NCBI GenBank assembly: GCA_035553515.1
Contig: DATNDG010000098.1
Coordinates: 1 to 64,000 of the forward strand
Direction: 5' to 3'
Source: DAHUYF01 sp035553515
GTDB taxonomy: Bacteria; Pseudomonadota; Alphaproteobacteria; ATCC43930; CGMCC-115725
DNA length: 64,000 nt
Below are positions 1 to 8,108 of this stretch, in pieces. The position numbers were made by a program, and so were the translations under genes. Under the pieces are notes generated by a model, which worked only from the letters and a program-made list of their open reading frames with translations, did no database searches and was not told the origin of the DNA. Numbering within the stretch: the stretch's first letter is position 1; each line of letters starts with the position of its first letter.

Positions 1-1
1 C

Positions 2-649
2 ATCGACCCCGGCGCGATCGGCTATAGCGGCGTCTACGAGAAGGAGATCGCGCTGGCGACCGCCCATGACGTGGCTCGCCGGCTCCAGGCGACGCGGCGC
101 TACCAAGTCAAGATGACGCGCACCGACGACGAGTTCATACATTTAGAGGACAGGGTGGCGTTTGCGCGCGCGCATGGCGCCGACCTCTTCCTATCGATCC
201 ACGCCGATGCGCTGCCGGAAGCCGGTGTGCGCGGCGCCTCGGTCTTCACGCTTTCTGAAAAGGCCTCGGACAAGGAGGCGGCCGAGCTCGCTGCCAGCGA
301 GAACAAGGCGGATCTCGTCGGCGGGGTCGATCTCTCGCGGCACGAGCCCGTGGTGAGCGAGATCCTCTTCGATTTGGCGCGGCGGCAAACCAACAATCTT
401 TCGATCCGGCTCGCCCGCAACCTCGTCGCCGAGCTCGGGCGCGAGGTCAGGATGCTGAACAACAGCCATCGCTCGGCAGGCTTCGTCGTGCTGAAGGCGC
501 CCGATATCCCGTCGGCCCTGGTCGAACTCGGCTGTCTCTCGAACCGCGTGGAGGACGGCCTGCTGCAGCAAGGCCCCTATCAGCGCAAGCTGGCGGGCAG
601 CCTGGTGCGGTCGATCAACGACTATTTCGATTCGATGGCGAAGGTCTGA
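2..649 (+). CDS. N-acetylmuramoyl-L-alanine amidase, 5' partial
   Basis: Cell-wall amidase (Amidase_3 family) that cleaves the lactyl-L-Ala bond of peptidoglycan in the periplasm. The gene enters the window already in frame; the start, export signal and any N-terminal AMIN domain lie upstream. Visible family motifs are DPGAIG followed by GVYEKEI at the very start, then LSIHADA (zinc and catalytic region), and AGFVVLKAPDIPSALVELG with its conserved glutamate near the end. The 215 residues present cover most of the catalytic domain and stop naturally at TGA. Only the 5' end is missing, so the family call is firm; the paralogue (AmiA/B/C-like) cannot be decided. Confidence 0.9.
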   Translation: MDPGAIGYSGVYEKEIALATAHDVARRLQATRRYQVKMTRTDDEFIHLEDRVAFARAHGADLFLSIHADALPEAGVRGASVFTLSEKASDKEAAELAASENKADLVGGVDLSRHEPVVSEILFDLARRQTNNLSIRLARNLVAELGREVRMLNNSHRSAGFVVLKAPDIPSALVELGCLSNRVEDGLLQQGPYQRKLAGSLVRSINDYFDSMAKV

Positions 650-657
650 GCCGCGGC

Positions 658-870
658 TCAGGCGCCGCGCAGGCGCTTCAGCCGCGCATAGGCCTCGGCC
701 ACCGGGCCGAATTCGCGCCGCTTGTCGAGATTGCCCCGGCCGCCAGCGCGGGTGAGTGTCAGCTCCAGCGCTTTCAGCAGCAGTTCGGCCACCTCCGCCT
801 CGCGCCGTTCGCAAGCCTGGTCGAAGGCGGCGAGGATCTTGTCGCTAAGGCGGCGTTGCGGGCTCGGCAT
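658..870 (-). CDS. small conserved hypothetical protein
   Basis: A 70-residue, charged, probably all-helical protein with no signal peptide or membrane segment. It opens MPSPQRRLSDKILAAFDQA and is rich in Glu, Arg and Leu. It converges with the amidase gene, with only eight bases between the stops. Composition and codon use match real coding sequence of this genome, and it reads like the short conserved proteins found beside cell-wall genes in alphaproteobacteria, but I know no function. Confidence 0.6.
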   Translation of the reverse strand: MPSPQRRLSDKILAAFDQACERREAEVAELLLKALELTLTRAGGRGNLDKRREFGPVAEAYARLKRLRGA

Positions 871-994
871 GGCGGGTGCCAGCTTACCAGCGGTTGGCCG
901 GGAGCGGCAGCGAAATCCCGCGTCGGATGAAAAACGCGCTCGGCTGGCAAAAAAGAATCGCCGTTAACCATTTATTGACGAACCGGGCTTTACC

Positions 995-1090
995 TTGATC
1001 GTGCGGTTCGAGCCCATACGGGTCTCTTCCGCAAGTCCTTCGGGCTTTTCCTCCCTGAACTTGGGCCGCACTTCGTGTGCGGCCCTTTTT
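995..1090 (+). ncRNA. candidate small RNA with anti-Shine-Dalgarno segment
   Basis: The 871-1236 interval has no convincing gene but holds a compact structured transcript. Stem 1 pairs GCGG (1003-1006) with CCGC (1029-1032), enclosing GAGCCC/GGGTCTC with loop ATAC. Stem 2 is AAGTCC-TTCG-GGCTT (1033-1047) with a UUCG tetraloop. An unpaired CCTCCC (1050-1055), complementary to ribosome-binding sites, follows, and then a strong intrinsic terminator. A TTGACG at 975-980 could be a -35 box, but I see no good -10, so the 5' end is approximate. The structure is read directly; being an expressed regulatory RNA is inference. Confidence 0.45.
1063..1090 (+). terminator. Rho-independent terminator
   Basis: Perfect 9-bp stem GGGCCGCAC / GTGCGGCCC with loop TTCGT, followed directly by five T residues (1086-1090). 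It ends the candidate small RNA; no protein gene on the plus strand lies directly upstream. Confidence 0.8.
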
Positions 1091-1236
1091 CGTCGCGCAT
1101 CGGCAAGCGGCCTCTCAGGTCCTGCACCGGACGACCGCAGCGCATGACCTTCTGGCGAGCGCGGGACGGTCCCGCTGCCCGCCGTGGTTTGCGGGAGGGT
1201 GCCAAGCATGCGCCGAGCCACCATGGAGGAAACCGA

Positions 1237-1593
1237 ATGACCCGTCTTCTTCTCACCGCGGCGTCCGTGCTCGCCTTGGGCCTCGGCACGGCGGCGATGG
1301 CCCAGACCAGCAGTAGCAGCAGCGGCGGCGGCAGCTACGGCACGAGCCAGGGCGCGACATCCAACCGACCGCAGCACGCGACCGATTGCGGTCCCGGCAG
1401 CAGGGCCTCGAACACGCCCGGCTCGGTCAGCAGCGCGAACGGCAGCCGCAGCGCCACCGCCAACGATTGCGGCGGCTCCGGCAGCACGGTCGCGCCGTCG
1501 CAATCAGGCACGAGCGGGCCGAGCAGCTCGGGTGGGACGGGGGTGCCCAGCACATCGGGCAGCGCGGAGAGTCCGGGCAACACCGGCCGCTGA
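1237..1593 (+). CDS. secreted Ser/Gly-rich low-complexity protein
   Basis: A 118-residue protein with a clear Sec signal peptide (MTRLLLTAASVLALGLGTAAMA, cut before Gln). The mature part is disordered, rich in Ser, Gly, Thr and Asn, with runs of Ser and two cysteines in similar DCG contexts (TDCGPGS and NDCGGSG). The start is chosen at 1237 because it begins the signal peptide and follows GGAGGAAACCGA; the frame is open further upstream but without coding character. A terminator follows the stop. Export is well supported; function is unknown. Confidence 0.7.
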   Translation: MTRLLLTAASVLALGLGTAAMAQTSSSSSGGGSYGTSQGATSNRPQHATDCGPGSRASNTPGSVSSANGSRSATANDCGGSGSTVAPSQSGTSGPSSSGGTGVPSTSGSAESPGNTGR

Positions 1594-1614
1594 GCGCAAG
1601 CGCCGGCCGCGCAG

Positions 1615-1643
1615 GAGCCTCGCCCGCGGCGAGGCTCTTTTTT
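1615..1643 (+). terminator. Rho-independent terminator
   Basis: Perfect 10-bp stem GAGCCTCGCC / GGCGAGGCTC with loop CGC and a run of six T (1638-1643). It closes the secreted Ser/Gly-rich gene. Confidence 0.85.
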
Positions 1644-1684
1644 GTGCTATAAACTCCACGTCGCCGGCGGCGGTGGAGCGGAGA

Positions 1685-1939
1685 ATGATACGCAGATTGG
1701 GACTGTGCCTGTTCGCCGCGGCGCTCGCTGCGTGCAGTTTCACCACGATCGCCGACCGCTACGGCAACCTGTATGGCGACTGGTACAATCCCGGCGGCCA
1801 TTTCGCTTGGCAGCTCGACCTGTGCGAGCAGCAGATGGAGCAGCAGAACATCCCGCTCATGCAGCGCAAAGCGTCGATGCGCTGCTGCATGCGCGACCAC
1901 GGCGTGCCGGTCGACAATGTGCAGGGCTGCAGCGCCTAG
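1685..1939 (+). CDS. small lipoprotein
   Basis: An 84-residue predicted lipoprotein. The signal MIRRLGLCLFAAALAAC ends in a lipobox (LAAC), so the cysteine should be lipidated and the protein membrane-anchored. The mature part is short and hydrophilic (SFTTIADRYGNLYGDWYNP) with further cysteines in CCMRDHG and GCSA that could form disulfides in the periplasm. The start at 1685 is taken because it begins the signal; open frame upstream is not coding-like. Its stop overlaps that of the convergent PQ-loop gene. Function unknown. Confidence 0.65.
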   Translation: MIRRLGLCLFAAALAACSFTTIADRYGNLYGDWYNPGGHFAWQLDLCEQQMEQQNIPLMQRKASMRCCMRDHGVPVDNVQGCSA

Positions 1940-2232
1940 AGTGCTGGCGGGCGCGCTCGCCGCTTGTTCCGCCAATAGACGAACTGGCCAACGAGAGCGG
2001 TCGCCAGGATGAGCGCATTGGTGACCACGAACACCCAGCTGCCGAGCAGCCAGCTATAGATGACGAAACCGATTGACGCGCAGAGCTGCCCGATGAAGAG
2101 CCATTTGGAGATGCCGCGCGAGGTGCCGTCGCGCCATTGCGAATAGACTTGGCGCGCCAAGGTGACAAGCAGGATCGCCGCCGCGCCCCAGCCGATCAGC
2201 TCAGTGAGCAGCGCTTGGCGCGCCTCGTTCAT
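1936..2232 (-). CDS. PQ-loop / SemiSWEET-type membrane protein
   Basis: A 98-residue integral membrane protein with three hydrophobic helices (about residues 9-27, 42-60 and 66-88), the size of a bacterial SemiSWEET half-transporter, which dimerises to pass sugars. The first helix is GWGAAAILLVTLARQVYSQW and is followed by GTSRGISKWLFIGQ, matching the usual PQ-loop pattern although PQ itself reads RQ. Start ATG at 2232. The substrate cannot be deduced. Assignment to the PQ-loop family is confident; sugar transport is inferred from the family. Confidence 0.75.
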   Translation of the reverse strand: MNEARQALLTELIGWGAAAILLVTLARQVYSQWRDGTSRGISKWLFIGQLCASIGFVIYSWLLGSWVFVVTNALILATALVGQFVYWRNKRRARPPAL

Positions 2233-2283
2233 TGCGGCGCCCCGCGCCCCGTCGGCGTGCCGCGCGGAAGCAGAATTTCGAGG

Positions 2284-2487
2284 CTAGTCGGGATCGACAA
2301 AGGGGCCAGGCCGCCTTCCGTTCAGCCATGCGCTGATCACGAGCGCGCCGAGGGGGACTGCCATCAGCGACGCTGCGCACAGCGCCGCGAGAGCGGCGCC
2401 GACTGCCAGCGCCGGCAGCCCCACCGCCAGCGCACCAATCGCAATCGCACAGAAGAGAAGAAGCGACCACACCACGCCACGCTCCAT
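2284..2487 (-). CDS. small membrane protein
   Basis: A 67-residue protein that is almost wholly two transmembrane helices rich in Ala, Leu and Gly (MERGVVWSLLLFCAIAIGAL onward), ending in a short charged tail (WLNGRRPGPFVDPD). The start at 2487 is chosen because an upstream extension of the frame would run into the tRNA-Thr region. No family recognised. Confidence 0.45.
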   Translation of the reverse strand: MERGVVWSLLLFCAIAIGALAVGLPALAVGAALAALCAASLMAVPLGALVISAWLNGRRPGPFVDPD

Positions 2488-2599
2488 CGCCCGACGCTGG
2501 CCGAACGAACCCCTGCCGAAAGATGTTCCGGCGTCAACCGGCGCGAGCTTCGGAGGTCGGAGGACGGAGACTGGAGCGAGCGGCGGCTTCGAGGAGCGA

Positions 2600-2674
<75 letters not shown>

Positions 2675-3017
2675 ATCCGAGGCGCGAGGAGATACACGAG
2701 GCGGCCGGGATTGGCAAGGCGGCGGAACGTCGAATGGGACGCCTGTTCCCCCAGCCGGAACGCTCCAAAGCGTGCTCGTCTCGGTGCTGGCGACCGCTTT
2801 CGCGACGGGCTCCGTCCTGGCGCAATCCTACCAGGCCCGCAAATCACTTCATCGATCACATAGCCTATGGCGGGGCGAGGTCGTGCCTGGCCGGTTCGCC
2901 GCGCAGACCCCGCCGGCTTCCGGAGCGGCACGCAGAGAGCCGCCCGGCGGTGTGCCCCGGGAACCGGAGCCCCGCGCCGCCGTTCGCCCCCCAAGCACAA
3001 TTGGGAGAGGAACGGCC
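2675..3017. other. intergenic stretch without a supported gene
   Basis: About 340 bases between tRNA-Thr and the acyl carrier protein gene. The ACP frame stays open upstream to 2772, but that part is Pro/Arg-rich and unlike any ACP. Promoters for the divergent tRNA and ACP genes must lie here, yet I see no convincing boxes. Confidence 0.4.
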
Positions 3018-3290
3018 TTGGCCCGCGCCGCCGCACCGGTAACGCGTGAGCAAGCCTATATCCTGCTCAGCGATATCCTCCGGGACGTGCTCGGCTGCGA
3101 ACCCGTCAGCCTCGACGATGCGACCCCGGTCGAGGAGGTGCCGGGCTGGGACAGCATCGGCCAGATCGGGGTGCTGGCCGCCGCCGAAATCCGCTTCGGC
3201 GTCGAGATCCGCGCCGTGGAAGCGGAGCGGCTGACCCGGATTGGGGAGGTGGTCGATCTCATTTTGAAAAAGCAGCCCTACTTGCCCTGA
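3018..3290 (+). CDS. acyl carrier protein
   Basis: A 90-residue acyl or peptidyl carrier protein. The phosphopantetheine attachment serine is in GWDSIGQIGVLAAAEIRFGV, with the usual acidic stretch before it (LDDATPVEEVPGW) and the helix VVDLILKKQ at the end. The TTG start at 3018 is chosen because GGGAGAGG lies 8 bases upstream and the length then fits the family. It is not next to fab genes, so it is not the main fatty-acid ACP. It may serve a specialised acyl or amino-acyl pathway; the NRPS 50 kb away starts with a C domain needing an acyl donor, but any link is speculation. Confidence 0.75.
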   Translation: MARAAAPVTREQAYILLSDILRDVLGCEPVSLDDATPVEEVPGWDSIGQIGVLAAAEIRFGVEIRAVEAERLTRIGEVVDLILKKQPYLP

Positions 3291-3337
3291 CGGCGGACGT
3301 TTTGCGCCGGCGGCCGTTGACCCGAACGGAGGTTTCG

Positions 3338-3553
3338 TTGTTCACCACCCCCCTGGAAGATGATGCCGCGACAAGCGACGTGCTGGCTGCCTTCGAAAGC
3401 GCGCGAACGGCCGGACGACCGCCGGTTGAATGCTACCGCGCCGGAGTCGAGGCCTGGCGGCGCCACCACCCTGATCAGGCGCCGGAATATGCCGCCAAAC
3501 GCGCGGTCGCAGTCATCCTCGCGCACAACATCGAGCTCAAAGTCGGCGAATAG
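3338..3553 (+). CDS. small hypothetical protein
   Basis: A 71-residue soluble protein following the carrier protein gene on the same strand. I take the TTG at 3338, which has ACGGAGG five bases before it; an upstream start at 3302 is possible. It contains EAWRRHHPDQAPEYAAKRAV and no signal or membrane segment. Not recognised. Confidence 0.5.
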   Translation: MFTTPLEDDAATSDVLAAFESARTAGRPPVECYRAGVEAWRRHHPDQAPEYAAKRAVAVILAHNIELKVGE

Positions 3554-3596
3554 GGTGGCTTGACCGCGGCTCCGGTCCGCCGCACCATCCCGCGCC

Positions 3597-3773
3597 ATGA
3601 ACGAGCAGAAGAAGCCTTCCCCCCGCCTGACCCCGGCCGGGGAGGTCGCCGCGCGCTGGCGACAGGAGAAGCTCGCGGCGGCGCTCCGGGCCAATCTCGG
3701 GCGCCGCAAGGCGCAGGCGCGCGAGCGCACCGAGCCCGCTTCGCCGGGGGAGAAGCCTGCCGAGCAGGATTGA
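3597..3773 (+). CDS. short basic conserved protein
   Basis: A 58-residue Arg/Lys-rich protein (MNEQKKPSPRLTPAGEVAAR, then REKL-like helix and NLGRRKAQARER). The pattern LTPAGEVAARWRQEKLAAAL resembles short conserved proteins that precede murA in many alphaproteobacteria; that memory is approximate. It sits 135 bases upstream of murA on the same strand. Function unknown. Confidence 0.5.
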   Translation: MNEQKKPSPRLTPAGEVAARWRQEKLAAALRANLGRRKAQARERTEPASPGEKPAEQD

Positions 3774-3908
3774 CCCCGTCCGCTTGAGCCCCGCCGGTTC
3801 ATCCCTTACAACCCCTCCCCGAACGATTACGATTTTCGCCATAAAGTCGCCCTAGAAGGGATGCTCGCGACCGCGTCCGCGGTCGGTAGCGCAGGGGCAT
3901 TCGGGACC

Positions 3909-5195
3909 ATGGACAGGATACGCATTCGCGGCGGCAGGCAGCTTTCCGGCAAGATCGTCATCGGCGGCGCCAAGAACGCGGCGCTGCCGCTGATGACGGC
4001 GGCGCTGCTCACCGACGAGACCCTGGTGCTGAGCAACCTGCCGCTTCTCGCCGATATCACGACGCTCTCGCACCTGCTGGTGCAGCATGGCGTCTCGATC
4101 ACCATGAACGGCGCCGAGGCGGGTGAGGAGCGCGGCCACGTGCTGGAGCTGACGGCGCGCCGCATCGCCAGCACCACCGCGCCATACGACCTCGTACGCA
4201 AGATGCGCGCTTCCGTGCTGGTGCTGGGTCCGCTGCTCGCCCGGTGCGGCGAGGCGCGGGTCTCGCTGCCGGGCGGCTGCTCGATCGGCACGCGGCCGGT
4301 CGATCTGCATCTGAAGGGGCTCGAGCGCCTCGGCGCCACGGTCGACCTGCGCCAGGGCTATATCGAGGCGACCGCGCGCAAGGGGCTGGTCGGCGCGGAA
4401 ATCATCTTCCCGGTGGTCTCGGTCGGCGCCACCGAAAATCTGATGATGGCGGCGACGCTTGCCGAGGGCGAGACGGTGCTGGTCAATGCCGCACGCGAGC
4501 CGGAGATCGTCGATCTCGCGCGCTGCCTCACTGCGATGGGCGCCGAGATCGACGGCGCGGGCAGCGACCGTATCCACATCCGCGGCGTGAAGCGCCTCAG
4601 GGGCGCCAATCACCGCGTCATCCCGGACCGCATCGAGACCGGGACCTACATGATGGCGGCGGCGATCACCGGCGGATCGGTCGAACTCATCGGTGCCGAC
4701 GCGGCCTCGGTCGCGGCGGTGGCGCGGCTTCTCGAAGGCGCCGGGGCGGAGATCAGCGAGACGCCGCGCGGCATCGCCATCCGCCGCAGGAACGGCAAGC
4801 TCACCGGTGTCGATGTGATGACGGAGCCTTTTCCGGGCTTCCCCACCGATCTCCAGGCGCAGATGATGGCGACGATGACCACCGCCGAAGGCGCGGCGAT
4901 GATCACCGAGACGATCTTCGAGAACCGCTTCATGCATGTGCCGGAGCTCTGCCGCATGGGCGCCAACATCAATGTGCACGGCGCCTCCGCGATGGTGCGG
5001 GGCGTGCCGAAGCTCACCGGCGCGCCGGTGATGGCGACCGATCTGCGCGCCTCCTCCTCGCTGGTGCTGGCGGGCCTCGCCGCCGAGGGTGAGACCATCG
5101 TCAATCGCATCTACCACCTCGATCGCGGCTACGAACATCTCGAGGAGAAGCTTGCCGCCTGCGGGGCCGATATCGAACGCCTCGTCGGCGATTGA
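3909..5195 (+). CDS. murA: UDP-N-acetylglucosamine 1-carboxyvinyltransferase
   Basis: First committed enzyme of peptidoglycan synthesis: it transfers enolpyruvate from PEP to UDP-GlcNAc in the cytoplasm and is the fosfomycin target. The 428 residues match the family length. The N-terminus IRIRGGRQLSGKIVIGGAKN is typical, and the catalytic loop GGCSIGTRPVDLHLKGL carries the cysteine that fosfomycin alkylates. The C-terminal half has FPTDLQAQMMA and the RASSSLVLAGLAAEG motif. The start at 3909 (MDRIRIRG) fits the family; an in-frame ATG at 3861 would add 16 unusual residues. Leads a run of genes ending at yacG. Confidence 0.97.
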   Translation: MDRIRIRGGRQLSGKIVIGGAKNAALPLMTAALLTDETLVLSNLPLLADITTLSHLLVQHGVSITMNGAEAGEERGHVLELTARRIASTTAPYDLVRKMRASVLVLGPLLARCGEARVSLPGGCSIGTRPVDLHLKGLERLGATVDLRQGYIEATARKGLVGAEIIFPVVSVGATENLMMAATLAEGETVLVNAAREPEIVDLARCLTAMGAEIDGAGSDRIHIRGVKRLRGANHRVIPDRIETGTYMMAAAITGGSVELIGADAASVAAVARLLEGAGAEISETPRGIAIRRRNGKLTGVDVMTEPFPGFPTDLQAQMMATMTTAEGAAMITETIFENRFMHVPELCRMGANINVHGASAMVRGVPKLTGAPVMATDLRASSSLVLAGLAAEGETIVNRIYHLDRGYEHLEEKLAACGADIERLVGD

Positions 5196-5201
5196 GGGGC
5201 G

Positions 5202-5639
5202 ATGGCCGATCCGCTCAAGCTGCGCGCCGAGGACGAGGAGGACATCGCGGTCATCTCGGCGATCCTGCAGGATGCGCTCGTCGCGGTGGGCGAGATGGCA
5301 TTCCTGCCGGAGGAAAAGCGCTTCGCCCTGGTCGCCAACCGTTTCCTCTGGGAACCGCCGGCGGGCGGCCCGCGCCAGGATTTTGCGCGGCGCATGACAG
5401 GGCTGCGCTTCGACGGGGTGCGCTCGGTGCGCCGGCGCGGCTTCAATCTTCGCGACCGCGACCGGCTGCTGGTGCTGCTGGCGATCCAGGCAGAGGCAGG
5501 CGGCATCCGGCTCGACTTCGCCGGGGGCAGCAGCATCCGGCTGGAAGTCGAGAGCATCCTGTGCCATTTAGATGACCTGGGCGAGCCATGGCCCACCCGC
5601 TGGCGGCCCAGGCATCCCGTCGAAGATGACGCCGGCTAG
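5202..5639 (+). CDS. DUF2948 family protein
   Basis: A 145-residue cytoplasmic protein of the DUF2948 family, which in alphaproteobacteria characteristically follows murA; here it starts six bases after the murA stop. Typical segments are LKLRAEDEEDIAVISAILQD, MAFLPEEKRFALVANRFLWE and the central RRRGFNLRDRDRLLVLLAIQ. No catalytic motif or signal peptide. Function unknown; co-transcription with murA is likely. Confidence 0.85.
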   Translation: MADPLKLRAEDEEDIAVISAILQDALVAVGEMAFLPEEKRFALVANRFLWEPPAGGPRQDFARRMTGLRFDGVRSVRRRGFNLRDRDRLLVLLAIQAEAGGIRLDFAGGSSIRLEVESILCHLDDLGEPWPTRWRPRHPVEDDAG

Positions 5640-5669
5640 AAAGCCGTCCAAGAATGCTGGAGAGGGACC

Positions 5670-6332
5670 GTGCGCGGTAACGAGACGCTGGTATTGGCGC
5701 TGCCCAAGGGCCGCATCCTCGGCGAGGTGCTGCCGCTGGTGCGGCGCGCCGGCATCGAGATCGAGCGGGAATTCGACGATCCGGACTCGCGCCAGCTCCG
5801 CTTCGCCACCAATCATCCCGGGCTCGATGTCATCCGCGTGCGCAATTTCGATGTCGCGACCTTCGTCGCCTTCGGCGCGGCGCATCTCGGCGTCGCCGGC
5901 AACGACGTGCTGATGGAGTTCGAGTATCCCGAGATCTACGCGCCGCTCGACCTCAAGGTCGGTCACTGCCGTCTCGTGGTGGCGGCGCCGGTGGAGGATG
6001 CCGGCCGCGACGATCCCGCGCGCTGGAGCCATGTGCGCATTGCCACGAAATATCCCGAGATCACCCGCCGCCATTTCGCCCAGCGCGGCGTCCAGGCGGA
6101 ATGCATCAAGCTGCACGGTGCCATGGAGCTCGCCCCCAGCATCGGCCTCAGCCGGCAGATCGTCGATCTCGTTCAGACCGGCTCGACGCTCCGCGCCAAC
6201 GGCCTCGTCGAGATCGAGCGCATCGCCGACATCACCTCGCGCTTCATCGTCAACCGCGCCGCGCTGAAGACGCGCGCCGAGGAGGTGACCGGCTGGATCG
6301 AGCGGTTCCGCGAGGCCGCCGATGCCGCTTAG
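5670..6332 (+). CDS. hisG: ATP phosphoribosyltransferase, short form
   Basis: First enzyme of histidine synthesis, joining ATP and PRPP. At 220 residues it is the short HisG form, which lacks the C-terminal regulatory domain and normally needs HisZ as partner; no hisZ is in the window. It begins LVLALPKGRILGEVLPLV, has the family ASFGAAHLGVAGNDVL-type segment (FGAAHLGVAGNDVLMEF) and the PRPP site DLVQTGSTLRANGL. GTG start at 5670 after GGAGAGGGACC. Its end overlaps hisD by 11 bases, implying translational coupling. Confidence 0.95.
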   Translation: MRGNETLVLALPKGRILGEVLPLVRRAGIEIEREFDDPDSRQLRFATNHPGLDVIRVRNFDVATFVAFGAAHLGVAGNDVLMEFEYPEIYAPLDLKVGHCRLVVAAPVEDAGRDDPARWSHVRIATKYPEITRRHFAQRGVQAECIKLHGAMELAPSIGLSRQIVDLVQTGSTLRANGLVEIERIADITSRFIVNRAALKTRAEEVTGWIERFREAADAA

Positions 6333-7626
6333 CCTCGACACGCGCGCTCCGGGCTTTGCTGCCGATTTCGCCGCGCTGCTCGACGCCAAGCGCGAGGCCG
6401 AGGCCGATGTCGACGCGGCGGTGGCCGCCATCCTCGCCGATGTGCGCACGCGCCGCGACGCAGCGGTTATCGACTATACGCGCCGCTTCGACCGGCTCGA
6501 GCTCACGCCCGAGACGATGCGCGTGCCGGCGCGCGAGATCGCAGCCGCCGCGTCTGCCTGCGCCGGGGAGACGCTGGCGGCGCTGAAGCTCGCGGCCGAG
6601 CGGATCACTGCCTATCACCGGCGGCAGGTGCCGCAGGATGCCGATTACCGCGACGCGCAGGGTGTGCGGCTCGGCTGGCGCTGGCGACCGCTCGCCTCAG
6701 TCGGGCTCTATGTGCCGGGCGGCACCGCAGCATATCCCTCCTCGGTGCTGATGAACGCGATCCCGGCCAAGGCGGCGGGGGTCGAGCGGGTCGTCATGGT
6801 GGTGCCTGCGCCGGGCGGCGTGCTCAATCCGCTGGTGCTGGCGGCGGCCGAGCTTGCCGGCGTCGACGAGATCTACCGTATCGGCGGCGCGCAAGCGGTG
6901 GGTGCGCTCGCCTTCGGCACCGCCACCATCGCCGCCGTGGACAAGATCGTCGGTCCCGGCAACGCCTACGTCGCGGCCGCCAAGCGCCGCGTCTTCGGCA
7001 CCGTCGGCATCGACATGATCGCCGGGCCTTCCGAGATCCTGGTCGTCGCCGACCGGCACAACGATCCCGCCTGGATCGCCGCCGACCTGCTGTCGCAGGC
7101 CGAGCATGACACCGCGGCGCAGGCCATCCTGATCACCGACGATGCCGCCTTTGCGGGCGCAGTGAGCACGGCGGTGGATGCGCATCTGAGCCACCTGCCG
7201 CGCCGATCGATCGCCGCGGAAAGCTGGCGGGCGCATGGCGCGCTGATCACCGTCAAGAGCTGGGACGAAGCGGTGCCGCTCGTCGACCGGCTGTCGCCTG
7301 AGCATCTGGAGCTGGCGCTTGACGAGGCCGAGAGCTTTGCCGCCCGGGTGCGCAATGCCGGCGCTATTTTCCTCGGGCGCCACACGCCGGAGGCGATCGG
7401 CGACTATCTCGGCGGACCCAACCACGTGCTGCCGACGGCGCGCAGTGCGCGATTTTCCTCGGGGCTCGGCGTTCTCGACTTCATGAAGCGCAGCTCGCTC
7501 CTCGCCTGCGATGCCGAGAGCCTGCGCGCGCTCGGTCCTGCCGCTCTGACCCTGGCACGCGCCGAAGGGCTCGATGCCCACGCGCTTTCGATCGCAATCC
7601 GGCTCAACCTGCCGCGCGGCGCTTGA
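6322..7626 (+). CDS. hisD: histidinol dehydrogenase
   Basis: Catalyses the last two steps of histidine synthesis, oxidising L-histidinol to L-histidine with NAD and zinc. The 434 residues match the family. Visible are VGLYVPGGTAAYPSSVLMNA, the zinc ligands in SQAEHD and IGDYLGGPNHVLPT, the catalytic pair in LSPEHLEL, and the final zinc histidine in LDAHALSIAIRLN. It overlaps hisG upstream, and its TGA overlaps the next ATG. Confidence 0.97.
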   Translation: MPLSLDTRAPGFAADFAALLDAKREAEADVDAAVAAILADVRTRRDAAVIDYTRRFDRLELTPETMRVPAREIAAAASACAGETLAALKLAAERITAYHRRQVPQDADYRDAQGVRLGWRWRPLASVGLYVPGGTAAYPSSVLMNAIPAKAAGVERVVMVVPAPGGVLNPLVLAAAELAGVDEIYRIGGAQAVGALAFGTATIAAVDKIVGPGNAYVAAAKRRVFGTVGIDMIAGPSEILVVADRHNDPAWIAADLLSQAEHDTAAQAILITDDAAFAGAVSTAVDAHLSHLPRRSIAAESWRAHGALITVKSWDEAVPLVDRLSPEHLELALDEAESFAARVRNAGAIFLGRHTPEAIGDYLGGPNHVLPTARSARFSSGLGVLDFMKRSSLLACDAESLRALGPAALTLARAEGLDAHALSIAIRLNLPRGA

Positions 7627-8102
7627 TGGCGGAAACGGCGCAGCGCATCGCCAAGATCGCCCTCGACGAGCGCACGGTCGTGCGCCGCAATGCCGATATC
7701 GAGCACGAGCGCGCCGTCGCCATCTTCGACCTCCTGGAAGAGAACAGCTTTGCCCCCGTCGGCGACGCGCAAGGGCCCTTCCATCTCCATCTCGGCGTCG
7801 AGGAGAACCGGCTGGTGCTCGACATCCGCTCGACGGCAGAAGAGCCGGTCGACCGGGTGCTCGTGCCGCTCAGCCCGTTCCGCGGCATCGTCAAGGACTA
7901 CTTCCTAGTCTGCGAGAGCTATTTCAAGGCGATCCGCACGGCGAGCCCGTCGCGCATCGAGGCGATCGATATGGGCCGCCGGGCGTTGCACAACGAGGGA
8001 TCCGAGCTGCTGCGCGAGCGACTGGCAGAGCGGGTGTCGGTCGACCTCAACACGGCGCGGCGTCTCTTCACGCTGCTCTGCGTGCTGCATATCCGGGGAT
8101 GA
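7626..8102 (+). CDS. UPF0262 family protein
   Basis: A 158-residue cytoplasmic protein of UPF0262, found after hisD in many alphaproteobacteria. Characteristic segments are RIAKIALDERTVVRRNADIE, HERAVAIFDLLEENSF and MGRRALHNEGSELLRERL. The ATG at 7626 overlaps the hisD stop (TTGATGG), so translation is probably coupled; a TTG just upstream is in frame. No known activity. Confidence 0.88.
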   Translation: MAETAQRIAKIALDERTVVRRNADIEHERAVAIFDLLEENSFAPVGDAQGPFHLHLGVEENRLVLDIRSTAEEPVDRVLVPLSPFRGIVKDYFLVCESYFKAIRTASPSRIEAIDMGRRALHNEGSELLRERLAERVSVDLNTARRLFTLLCVLHIRG

Positions 8103-8108
8103 GCGGGG

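Noticed and set aside
1075..1236. N-terminal extension of the secreted Ser/Gly-rich protein
   Set aside because: It would run through the terminator at 1063-1090 region and precede a clear signal peptide; the 1237 start fits better.
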